DNA of 64,000 bases, taken from contig OZ022499.1 of assembly GCA_963989385.1 (NCBI GenBank), positions 103,276,786-103,340,785 on the forward strand, read 5' to 3'. This DNA comes from Ctena decussata (taxonomy: Eukaryota; Mollusca; Bivalvia; Lucinida; Lucinidae). Every line of letters begins with the position of its first letter. Position 1 is the stretch's first letter. A program made the position numbers and the translations under genes. The notes under the pieces are model-generated. The model did not search any database and had not been told where the DNA came from. It saw only the letters and a program-made list of their open reading frames with translations. Below, piece after piece: positions 54,425 through 64,000 of the stretch.

Positions 54425-55075
54425 AACGTTTTCATATGGTTCACCAAAATGTTTCCGACCCCCCAATCTCACGAAAATTATTTATCGACCCCCCCCCCTC
54501 CCCATCCAGATAGTTGACAAAAAAAATTATGACCCTCCATCCCCCAATCCCAGCTACCCTTCACACACACCGTATTACCTACCTTATGTCAGACTGAATT
54601 CAATCAAAACCTGTATGAAACACAAAGAACATTTTCTTATTCTAACAGGTTAATTAATCATGGTCTTTATATACCTTGCATAATGGTCATCTAGAAATCT
54701 TTTGTCGAATGCTTAATAACGGTAACTGTTAATAATATCAAGTGGGCCTCTGAGTGGTGGGGGTTTGGCGGCGCAGCCCCCAGAAGCCACAAAAGTTTTG
54801 CTGATGAAAAGGCACCTGGAGAGCTGATATATAACAAAAACAGGCATTAAATTCAATTGAGAACAAATCATCTACTTGACATGATTTTACAGACACTTTC
54901 ATATTGTTCTTCTAGCAAATCAATGAAAAGCTCTGTTTTTTTTATTTTTTTTTATGAAACTGCCCTAGTTTTGTGTGTCATTTCCATAAATATCTTTAAG
55001 TTTTGAGTTTGAAAGAAAAAAGTTTGAAATTGTAGTAGTAATGGGGGTTCTGGGGGGCAAAGCTGAGACATTTTA

Positions 55076-56175
55076 ACAAGAGCTGTCGCCTGCCAGCATA
55101 GCTCGCCTGAATTGGTACTTGCCCATCACACAGCCACTATGGTGGTCTGTACTGCTATGCATAAAACTTCAGGCAAGAATGTCCATAATGAAAACACATT
55201 TAAAAACAAAAGCTATCTCAGAAATAAGTCTTTTAAAAAATAAAATTAAAATAAAACATTGGAATGAAATTTCAAAGTCCATGAGCTTGAGATAAAAAAA
55301 AACTGAGGGAGAGGGGGGAGGTGTGTGGGGGGGGGGGGGGCAAGGATGTATCAAAACCCTGAACCATCATCTAATACCAGTCCAAGTTTTGGTATCAATT
55401 GAGTCCATCATCGTTGCACTGTGAAATTATGTCTTCATAAATATAAGACTTTAACCAAAATCTTTAAGACAAAATCCAGTGGGGTATGTATAAGGTGTTT
55501 TGTAAAAACTCAAAAAAGTGTCTAACATCAGTTCAAGTATAAACTAAATCTCTGCGAAGCATTATGAATCAGTATGCAATTATAAAACTTTAATAAAGAC
55601 CAAAAATTCCTAACTCCCTGAGCTTGACATCAAGGTCACTGAGCGGAGTTGGGGTAGTACTCTGTATATCTAACTACAATGCAAATATAAAAAGAATTCA
55701 TCTTTGGGTTCAGGAGATATGTGTCTTTAAAAAACTTTAACCAAAACATCCAATCAATAAAAAGACAATTTTCTAAGTCCATGACCTTGACATTAAGGCC
55801 ACTGAAGGGGTTGGGGGTAGTACCTTCAAAAACTTTAGACCAATATCTAACTTCAGTGTAAATATCAAAGGAATCCATTCATGGGTTAAGGAGATATTGG
55901 GCTTTATAATACTTTAACCAAAACATCCTGTCAAAAAAACTCCCAACTTTCTAAGTCCATGACCTTGGCATCAAGGTCACTGAGTGGGGTTGGGGCGGTA
56001 CTCTGTTAATATTAAGGCCAATATCTAACTACAGTGCAAGTATCAAAAGAATCCATCCATGGTTTACGGAGATATAGGTCTTTAAAAAGCTTTAACCAAA
56101 ACATCCAATCCGAACGCCGACGCGCCGTGGTGACAACAACAGCTCTTCCTGAACTTTCGTTCAGGCGAGCTAAAA
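55076..56175 (-). mobile_element. HINE-like element with about 175-bp array
   Basis: The left end ACAAGAGCTGTCGCCTGC leads to GCTCGCCTGAA, and the right end is TTCAGGCGAGCTAAAA. The array units share AAGTCCATGACCTTGACAT, 'AAGGTCACTGAGTGGGGTTG' and 'TTTAACCAAAACATCCAATC'. A GAACGCCGACGCGCCG tract precedes the right end. This is a variant of the AACAAGAG...AGCTAAAA family with GCTCGCC replacing GCTCACC. Confidence 0.8.
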
Positions 56176-56237
56176 TGAGGACTGATGGAAGAATTCTGAC
56201 CCCATAATATGCCAAATAAAATTAAATAAAATATATG

Positions 56238-56300
56238 AACCCCCCCCCCCCCCCGCTCTGAGGCTTATTGATTTCCGACCCCCCCCCCCCCCCCCCCTCC
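56238..56300 (+). repeat. C homopolymer pair with TTTCCGACCCCC block
   Basis: Two runs of about 16-19 C separated by GCTCTGAGGCTTATTGATTT. The words TTTCCGACCCCC and CAAAACAATTTCCGATCC recall 54440-54500 near the G run, so both may derive from one C-rich repeat. Confidence 0.85.
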
Positions 56301-56640
56301 AGTACATCACCAAAACAATTTCCGATCCCTCCGCCCCCACTAAATGTGATTTATAACATTTATTATTGTGACAAAAACTGCTTTAGCTGATTGCATGATA
56401 TAAATCATACACGTTCAACGTAATTGGTAAACATTTTCAAACAAGCGCACATCATCAGCATTTCTGAGCCATATACTTTAAAGCATACGTATTTTTTACT
56501 TGTACTTTCCTCTCTTTCCTATTCACAAGAGCTATAAACAATGGAGACTCTTTCAGTATTCTCATTTTTCTTTACCTATTAGCAGCTTTTCTCCAATGCT
56601 TCAACCAGTAAATTCTGAATTTGGTTCCTTTCATACAAAT

Positions 56641-59030
56641 TTTTTTAGCTCACCTGAGCCAGAGGCTCCGGGGGGAGCTTATAGTATAGGCAGGCTCCGT
56701 CGTCGTCCGTCCGTCCGTCGTCCGTCCACACTTTCAAATGACTTCTCCTCTGAAACCGCTAGGCCGATTGTAACTAAATGTCATATGTTCCCTACTGGGG
56801 CCTTAGGAACGAAAATTTGTTCAAACGGTCCTTGTCACATGACCAACATGGCCGCCATGCCCATATATGGTAAAAACCTAAAAAAAATCTTCTATCCCGA
56901 ACCAATTGGCCGATGGCCTTGAAACTTGGTATGTAGCATTGGGTCCTTGAGTACTACTAAGATTGTTCAAATTATGACCTTGGATTGACCTTGACCTTTT
57001 TAACGGTTAGGTCAAATTTGCTTTCTTGTGGTTTTATATGGCAAAATGCTAGAACATACGATATCTTGGAAATTGTTGAACATTTTGGGCTAAAAATTGG
57101 TATCGTCAGTCATCTTAATGAGTACATGAAGATTTATGAGTACAAGAGGTCAAGCTCATTCTTTGACCTTTGACCCAGAACTCTGATATTTTGACAATTT
57201 CAAACAATCTCCTCAAAAGTCACTGGGCCAATTGAAATCAAATTCCATATAGAGCCTACAGGGGTTGAAGGAATGAAAATTTATTCATACCGTCCAGGTC
57301 TCATGACCAACATGGCCGCCACGCCCGTATATGGTAAAAAACCTTTGAAAAATTTCTTCTCCAAAACCAATTGACCGATGGCCTTGAAACTTGGTATGTA
57401 TTATCGGGTATTAGAGTACTATCAAGATGGTTCAAATTATGACCTTGGGTTGACCTTGACCTTTTTACGGCAAGGTCAAATATGAGAAAATGCTACAACA
57501 TAAGAATATATTAAAATTATTGAAGATTAAGGCCTAAAATTTGTTATATGCAGTCATCTTAAGGTGTGCATGAAGATTTCAGGGTACAAGAGGTCAAGGT
57601 CATTCTTTGACCTTTGACCCAGAACTCTCATATTTTGAAAATTTCAAACGACCTCCTCAAAAACCACTTGGCCAGTTGTAACCAAATTTCATCTGGAGCC
57701 TACAGGGGTTGAGGGAATCAAAATTTGTTCAAACCGTCCAGGTCACATGACCAACATGGCTGCCATGTCCATATATGGTAAAAACCTTAAAAAAACTTCT
57801 TCTCAAGAACCGATTGACTGATTGCCTTGAAACCTGGTATGTAGCATTGGGTACTAGAGTACTATCAAGTTTTTTTCAAATAATGACCTTGGGTTGACGT
57901 TGACCATTTTTTACGGCAAGGTCAAATATGAAAAAATGCTAGAACATAAGATTTCTGGAAAATTTTGAATATTAAGGCCTAAAAATTAATAAATACAGTC
58001 ATCTTAATGAGTACATGAAGAGTCATGAATACAAGACGTCAAGGCTGTTCTTTGACCTTTGACCCTGAATTCTTATAGTTTGACAAGTTCAAACTTCTTC
58101 TTAAAAGCTACTGAGCCAGTTGTAACCAAATATCATATAGACCCTTCAGAGGTTGAGGTAATGAAAATTTCTTCAAATGGTCTGGATCACATGATCAACA
58201 TGGCCGCCATGCCCGTATAGGGTAAAACGTTTAAAAATCTTCTTCTTCAAAACCAATGGACCCATGGCCTTGAAACTTGGTATGTAGCATTGTGTGCCCC
58301 AGTACTATCATGATTATTCAAATTATGACCTTGGGTTGACCGTGACCCTTTTTACAGCAAGGTCAAATATGGGAAAATGCTATAACATAAGCTTTCATTA
58401 GAAGTTTTGAAGATTTTGGCCTTAAAATTGATATATACAGACGTCTTAATGAGGTCATGAAGAATTATGAGTACAAGAAGTCAAGGTCATTCTTTGTCCT
58501 AGATCTCTCATATTTTGACATTTTCAAACATTTCCTCTAAGGACAAAGGGCCAGTTGTAAACACATTTCATATAGAGCCTCCAGGGGCTGATTGAACAAA
58601 AATTTGTTTAAACGGTCTAGGTCACATGACCTGCATGGCCGCCATACACATTTATGGTATAAACCTTTAATATTTTTCTTTTCCAGAACCAATACACCTA
58701 TGACCTTGAAAATTGGTAAGAAACATGGAGTATTAGAGTACTACCAAGACTGTTCAAATGATAACCTTGGGTTTACCTTGATCTTTTTTGCGGCATGGTC
58801 AAATATGGGAAAATGCTAGAACATAAGATTCATCGAAAGTTTGGAAGATTTTGGCCTAAAATGTTATATATGGTTGTCTTAAAGAGTACATGAAGATTTA
58901 TGGGTACAAGAGGTCATGGTCATTCTTTGACTTTTGACCCAAGACTCATATTTTGACAATTTCAAACATAAGAAAAAGTCACTTTGCCAGTTGTTCAGGT
59001 GAGCGATTCAGGGCCTCATGGCCCTCTTGT
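56641..59030 (+). mobile_element. HINE-like element, about 5 units of about 445 bp
   Basis: Starts TTTTTTAGCTCACCTGAGCC with a hairpin (GAGGCTC), then CGTCCGTCCGTCGTCCGTCC. Units contain AACATGGCCGCCATGCCC (near 56846, 57311, 57756, 58198 and 58634), 'GGTCAAATATGGGAAAATGC' and 'GGTCATTCTTTGACCTTTGA'. It ends GGTGAGCGATTCAGGGCC with CATGGCCCTCTTGT. Terminal structure is identical to 33459-36385 although the array sequence is different. Non-coding. Confidence 0.87.
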
Positions 59031-59314
59031 TAAATTTGCATTCATCTAGGAAGTACGTTTACTACAAGCACTTTCTGTCATCTTGAAAATATTCAGTACA
59101 CAACTGTGCTAAGTGCATTAAAAAGGTCAAATATGGTAACACTTTTTGTTGAGTCCACTTGCATTCAGGGAAACATACTTGGCCGTTTGGTGTCAGTGTG
59201 TGTGCGTTTGTCTGTCTGGTTGTAGCCATATATAGGAACTAATACACCCTAGAACCTTATAACTTCATCACTGTATGCACCACAAGCATTCTATTTGGTT
59301 GCCTCAAAAATAGA

Positions 59315-59444
59315 ACAAGAGAGCCAAGAGGCCCTGAATCGCTCACCTGAGCAATAAGGTTAAAGGTCAAATTAAAAGACCCTGCGGCCATCATTTGAAT
59401 AAACTTGGTAAAGGACCACTAGGCAATGCTACATACTAAATCTA
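59315..59444 (-). mobile_element. HINE-like end with one array unit (10006 type)
   Basis: Starts ACAAGAGAGCCAAGAGGCCC, then TCGCTCACCTGAGCAATAAG and a single partial unit (GGTAAAGGACCACTAGGCAA) matching the 10006-12665 array. Truncated on the right. Confidence 0.8.
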
Positions 59445-60184
59445 AAGTTGATGTAAGTCACTTATCTTTCTCTCTGATTCTCGCTATTACGATAAACAGT
59501 TAAAAACAAACGCCTCTGAAGCTCGAACTCGTAGTCTCTTGTTAAGGGGTATTGATATGGGTTCAGAAAACACCAGACGGTTGATCCGGCTTTCTGTATC
59601 AAATGGCCGGAAAATATTGTTCAAAGGGACAGTGTATAGTGTATCTTCGATGGGTATGTTTTGAAATGGAATTACGGATCTCACACACCACCAAATGAGA
59701 AAGTATTACAAGTAACACGTGATAGCACTAAATATTTGACAACACGCGGAAATAATAAAGGTAAATATGACATTTGGTCATGTGATAGAAACGTACTATT
59801 GATATTGGATTTTACAAACTTCAATCAATCTGAATTATGAAGCCTTCAAATTGATTTCAGTCACGCTACATAAAGGTGTTTCTTTTGAGAGTAAATTACA
59901 CGAAGTTTCGTTTGGTTGCCTTAATGCAATGATGATTAAGGGAACTATCTGAAGTGAACAAATAAAATGTAATTTCTTCGAAGATTGTTTAACTTTGTAA
60001 ACCATTACAAAATAAAGATGCATTATCACATTTGTGAACATCAAAGACTATGATCGGACTATGCAAAATAACTAGTATGCGTACAGGCACAGCAGCCTGG
60101 AACTATACAGTATATACATATGACGCCTTGAAAATAATAACGAAATTCGACATGAATAGTAATCTGTCTACAAGGCGTCATATG
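59445..60184. other. Unassigned sequence
   Basis: No recognisable gene or repeat. Confidence 0.4.
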
Positions 60185-60188
60185 TTTA

Positions 60189-60424
60189 TGAGCTGCGACA
60201 CGAGAAAACCAACAAAGTGGCTGTGTGTCCAGCACAGGCTCAAATCAGCCTGGGCATCCGCCCAGTCTGATCAGAATCTTCGCCGTCCGTATGGAGGTAG
60301 CTGAGACCCTTAGCTACCCTTTAAGCGTGCAGCGTAGACTGATCAGACTGGGCGGATGGCCAGGCTGATCTGAGTCTGCGCTGGGCGCACAACCACTTTG
60401 TTGGTTTTCTCGAGTCGCGGCTCA
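60189..60424. mobile_element. MITE-A complete copy, TTTA target duplication
   Basis: Runs TGAGCTGCGACACGAG to CTCGAGTCGCGGCTCA, flanked by TTTA at 60185-60188 and 60425-60428. Arms are well conserved. Confidence 0.9.
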
Positions 60425-60686
60425 TTTATTGTATGTATTGTAACATTACATTCTGAGATTTCATAATTACTTTTGTAATAGGCCAAGTGATGAATAATAT
60501 TTAAAGGTGGATGGGAACATTTTCAGGGAATACAACTTTACAATTAATGTCTCCCTTTTCACTGGCAGTCAACTCCTAAAGGTAAAAATTCGATACTAGA
60601 AGATAATTTTACCCTCTAAAAGTAGATTAAAAGGCGTCGCTTCCAGGGCAACGAACTGAAGTCAAAACAGTTGTTAACATTAATTA

Positions 60687-60780
60687 ACAGCGAAGACTCT
60701 GATCAGATTAAGCGAATACCCAGGCTGCTCTGAGTCTTCGCTAGGCGTACATGCCACTTTGTTGGTTTGTCGTGTCTCAT
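60687..60780. mobile_element. MITE-A right-half fragment
   Basis: From CAGCGAAGACTCTGATCAG through 'CTGAGTCTTCGCTAGGCG' to GTCGTGTCTCAT. Only the right arm is present. Confidence 0.8.
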
Positions 60781-60803
60781 ATGTATATATATGGTGGAAA
60801 TGA

Positions 60804-61036
60804 TTGATTGTTTTGGGTTCAAGGGCCCTTTGAGACACTACTTTAGTCTATATCGGGCCTTCTCCCAGAGAGAGGGAGAAAGAAAGAGAAATGAAAGCCG
60901 AGAGAAAAAATGTCCAGACAACCCCCACCCGCACCTAAAGCAAGCACAGTAGGTCCTTCCACTACTATGTTTCAAATCAGTAGGACGCCCCGGCACTGAA
61001 ATTATACACAGCACCATCGCACCACCCGACCACCCC
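60804..61036 (+). repeat. Family-H repeat, uninterrupted
   Basis: Complete H body: GTTTTGGGTTCAAGGGCCCT, 'TTTAGTCTATATCGGGCC', 'AGAGAGAGGGAGAAAGAAAG', 'CAACCCCCACCCGCACC', 'CAGTAGGACGCCCCGGCAC' and 'CACCACCCGACCACCCCC'. Serves as the reference for judging interrupted copies. Confidence 0.82.
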
Positions 61037-61579
61037 CATATGGTTGAAATAGACGTCTATCAATACACCTTATAGATGATGGGTAGTGAGTTGTTAATTG
61101 TGCATCACCATGTGCCATATACATGTATTGGAAAGAATTATACTCGGTACGGGAATATCATGTGTCTATACAGGAATATGGTTCTGGAGCAGAGACCACA
61201 TACTGCTTCTCTGTTCTGTGCTGGAATTAAAAATAAAGAAATTATACACACTTAGGCAATGTAAATATTCTATGCTCGTAATGTATGTACGTCATGTTAC
61301 GGCTAGCTGTATGACAATTGCTACTCGTATTGTCCTTCAACTAATGATATTTATTTTTATGTTGATATCGTGGAGATGATGAATTTGGTTGAGAAGCGAA
61401 TGCAGAATAGAGAACGGTCATCAGCAAAACAGGTAAACTCTTCATCCACATTTACATCTCCCAATTAAGTGCCAATATCGGCATAGTCGCACTATGAACA
61501 ACCTTAAAACATTCGTGCTGGGAGGTTCTTATGCAGTTAAAAATCAGATAAAAACATGTTGTTCACAATCACGGTCTTA

Positions 61580-62100
61580 GTATACCTGCAGTATCAAGGA
61601 GCTTAAAGTCATCCAAAGTCGGCGCTGATATGATATTGGCAGGCAGACCATTCCAGAGACGGACTGTTTACGGAAAGAAGGATCCCTTGTAGGTGGAACA
61701 AAATATTGGCAAAAATCGTTGATAGTGTCCTCTAGTTGCTACTCCTAAGGCTGTCAGGTACTGCCCTGAAGGAATTTCAAAGAGGTTATTGACGATCCTG
61801 TACATCATTGTGACTTTGTTTCTGGTCTCACGTTGATCGAAGGTCCTCCCAACCAAGTTCTTGCAACAATGAAGTGACACTGCTGGTTCGACGTTAGTCA
61901 TTGTAGCAAAAACTGGCGGCACGCCTCTGTACAGACTCCAATTTGGCTATGTTGGATTTTGTCACTGGGCCCCATACCGTCGAAGCATACTGGTGATGTG
62001 AACGAACTATTGACTTGTAGCATATGGCCTTAACATCCTTCGGGCATTTTGAAAGATTTGTGCGAAGGAAAGCTGTAGTCTGGTTGACCCTTTTCGTCAC
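61580..62100 (-). pseudogene. LINE reverse transcriptase thumb and C-terminal region
   Basis: Two overlapping frames: KAICYKSIVRSHHQYASTVW with LESVQRRAASFCYND (61894-62100), then a shifted frame with YRIVNNLFEIPSGQYL and YKGSFFP (61668-61922). After a TAA the sequence continues RLWNGLPANIISAP to about 61580. These are characteristic C-terminal landmarks of CR1/Jockey/L2-like RTs. Confidence 0.8.
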
Positions 62101-62173
62101 TGCATCAGTATCGCTTATCTAGGACATTTTACTGTCTATGGTGACTCCAAGGTACTTGGCTTTTGATGTTCTT

Positions 62174-62530
62174 TCAAGGTCCGTCCATGCATGCTATAGG
62201 AAGTTGGTATAATATTTCGCTTGTTGCTGATATGGATGTGTTCAAACTTGTCTGGGTTGAATACCATTTGCCAGTCTCTTTCCCATTCATGTAGGTGATT
62301 AAGATCTCTCTGTAGTGATTATCTGCGAAGAGTCGTACTGAAGAGGAAACTCTATTGGGCAGGTCATTGATGTATTTCAGGAATAGGAGAGGTCCAAACA
62401 CTGTACCCTGTGGAACTCCAGATGTGACAGCAGCAGGAAAAGATGTCATCCCATCAAGGACAACTTGCTGTTTCCTATCTGCGAGGAAACTCTGGATCCA
62501 GGATAAGTTCATGTCTGTAGCTGATGCCGT
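62174..62530 (-). pseudogene. LINE reverse transcriptase, motifs B and C (catalytic box broken)
   Basis: The frame reads WIQSFLADRKQQVVLDG, SGVPQGTVFGPLLF (motif B), INDLP and then LFADN followed by HYREI. The normal catalytic box here is FADD, and the second Asp plus two further residues are missing, consistent with a 6-bp in-frame deletion. The polymerase would be dead. Confidence 0.82.
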
Positions 62531-62849
62531 AGTGATGGAGCTTGACTGCAAGGCGATGATATGGAACCTTATCGAAAGCCTTTCTGAAATCCAACAAAAT
62601 AGCATCAACTTGCTGTCGTCTGTCTAGTTAATCTGCGAGGACATGTATGGTGTTGATGAGCTGAGTCTCACAGGATCTCTTTTTCCTGATGCCATGCTGG
62701 TAATCACTCAGAATCTTGTTACTTTCCAGAAATTTCATGAGATGACTATGTACTATGTGTTCCATGACTTTGCAAGAACAGGATGTCAGTGAAACTGACC
62801 GATAGTTAGCAGCCTTGCTCTTGTCGCCCTTCTTGAACAGAGGTGTCAC
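62520..62849 (-). pseudogene. LINE reverse transcriptase, fingers and motif A
   Basis: The frame gives TPLFKKGDKSKAANYRSVSL, 'SDYQHGIRKKRSCETQL' and then AD followed by TAA at 62628. In the same frame past the stop, motif A is intact (LLDFRKAFDKV near 62560-62595). A frameshift near 62520 separates it from the palm segment. Confidence 0.82.
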
Positions 62850-63000
62850 AAAGGCTCATTTTCAGTCATCGGGAATCTTGCCTTGTTCGTAGGAAGCTTC
62901 ATATGTGAATGTCAGGGTTGGTGCAATTGAAGAGGCCATCTCCTTCAGAAATCTTGGTGGGATCTAGTCTGGGCCGCTATCTTTATGTGGGTTCTGGCCT

Positions 63001-63261
63001 TCAGGCAGTTTTTTCACTCCATTTACCTGAATGTTTAGGGTGGCGCAGTATTAGCTGCGCTTGTTCCCATGGTAGGCATTGAAGTGTTTCTTCTTTGGTG
63101 AAGGCGCTGAAAAACTGCTCATTCTGGATCTCAACCTTGTCTGTGAGATCTGAATAGTTGATGCCATCTTTCTTCAGTGGGGCTACACCAGAGCTGTCGA
63201 GCTTCATATCCTTGATGTAGGCGAAGAGCTTTTTGTTGTTGGAGCCTGGTTCGCTTACCAT
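63001..63261 (-). pseudogene. LINE linker between endonuclease and reverse transcriptase
   Basis: Reads NNKKLFAYIKDMKLDSSGVA and 'DKVEIQNEQFFSAFTKEE', the family's usual pre-RT segment (K-FW-YI-, then N--F-S-F). The frame is lost at both ends relative to neighbouring segments. Confidence 0.75.
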
Positions 63262-63501
63262 ACTGCTGATGTAGTCATCATGGGTACTTCGACATGCTGG
63301 TCGGGCTTCTTTTTGGATCTTCCTGTAACGATGCCAGTCAGACTGTGCCTTGGTAGTACGTGCTTTCTTGTAGGCCCTCTTCTTCCTTATTGAGAGACGA
63401 CGGATGTCACTGTTGCATCATGCTTGGCTGAATCGAGTCGACGTCAATTTTGAAGGAACAAATCTGTCAATACTCTCAATGCACCTCTGTCTGAAGCCAT
63501 T

Positions 63502-63999
63502 CTAAAGCACATTCACAGGTGTGGAAGTGGAGAAGTCCTTGGTGAATTTCTCGCTGAACTTGGCCAAGTCCTCTTCCATAGCTTGCTTCTTTGCCCTCTT
63601 ACAAATGTAGACTTTCCTCTTCACTGGCTTCTTGCGTGCAGGTACAAAACTAGAGTCCACTAGCACGACGTCATGGTGACTTAAGCCAGGCAGAAAAACA
63701 TACCTTTCTATAAGTGATGGTCTGTTGGTGCAAAAGATGTCCAGGGTGTTGTCTATCCTTGTGGGAAAGTCGACTATCTGCTCACATCCGATGTCGTTGA
63801 AAGTGTACAAGAAAAGTTGGTTGCTTAAAACTGGATAGTTGTGCCCAGAGATGGTGTCTGTTTACCAGTCCAAGTCTGGTAGGTTTGAATCTCCAGTAAT
63901 CAAGAGGATGTGGTCCCTGAATCTTGAGTGCAGGTCATTTGAGGCTGTACACAGTTCCTGGGAGAAGTCCAGGTTGTTATCAATGGGTCTGTATAAGCA
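63502..63999 (-). pseudogene. LINE endonuclease (APE-type) C-terminal part
   Basis: The minus frame shows GDSNLPDLDW near 63865-63895, the endonuclease GDFN-P box with S for F. An in-frame TAA at 63862-63864 comes directly after that W. Then come FPTRIDNTLDIF and GLSHHDVV, the SDH catalytic box with H for D. Downstream is a Lys/Arg-rich stretch (KKPVKRKVYICKRAKK). Catalytic spacing looks right, but the stop and substitutions indicate decay. Confidence 0.8.
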
Positions 64000-64000
64000 A

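Larger units (their letters stand above)
61430..64000 (-). mobile_element. CR1/Jockey-type LINE, degenerate, runs off the window end
   Basis: Reading the minus strand from 64000 downward gives an endonuclease C-terminal half, a linker, reverse-transcriptase fingers and palm, and a thumb/C-terminal region, in the expected LINE order. Frames are interrupted by stops at about 63862, 62628 and 61667 and by several frameshifts. The coding part ends near 61580 with WNGLPANIISAP, a motif typical of CR1/Jockey/L2-like C-termini. The remaining 150 bp is 3' untranslated sequence with no clear tail. Inactive. The start of the endonuclease lies outside the window. Confidence 0.88.

Noticed and set aside
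54384..54653. 89-codon frame with Cys-Val and Gly runs
   Set aside because: Translation of the (GT)n and G homopolymer tract.
56500..56922. 140-codon frame
   Set aside because: Its second half translates the CCGTCCGT tract and first array unit of the element at 56641.

Overview
This is animal nuclear DNA, most likely from a bivalve mollusc. No prokaryotic gene organisation is visible. The window is AT-rich and gene-poor. It is packed with short foldback elements, tRNA-derived SINEs with microsatellite tails, and pearl/HINE-like (Helentron-associated) elements built from tandem arrays next to ACGG/CCGT-type microsatellites, which is a hallmark of bivalve genomes. I found no intact host protein gene and no free-standing functional tRNA or rRNA gene. 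The family letters used here (MITE-A, H, R and so on) are my own labels.

Layout. 0-4 kb: SINE pieces nested in HINE-type elements, then 143-bp and 177-bp tandem arrays. 4-9 kb: a cluster of palindromic DNA elements and two SINEs. 10-17.3 kb: two large tandem-array elements separated by smaller repeats. 17.3-27 kb: mostly unassigned sequence with MITE-A copies, a SINE and 3' fragments of one LINE family. 27-33.2 kb: local segmental duplications whose paired copies preserve filled and empty insertion sites. 33.5-36.4 kb: an array element interrupted by a 1.27-kb TTA-flanked PIF/Harbinger-like transposon. 36.4-48 kb: SINEs, a TTAA-flanked piggyBac-like MITE, a 5'-truncated LINE with a long open reverse-transcriptase frame (44.9-45.9 kb), and a possible degraded host coding segment near 40 kb. 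48.6-50.3 kb: a 1.67-kb element with inverted repeats of about 540 bp. 50-59 kb: further array elements and TA-flanked foldbacks. 61.4-64 kb: a decayed CR1/Jockey-type LINE on the minus strand, running off the window end.

Functionally this is a transposon graveyard with several layers of nested insertion. The two LINE families are the plausible sources of reverse transcriptase for the SINEs. The foldback elements encode nothing and would depend on transposases supplied from elsewhere. The most informative sites are insertions whose ends are fixed by target-site duplications or by a paralogous empty site inside the window.
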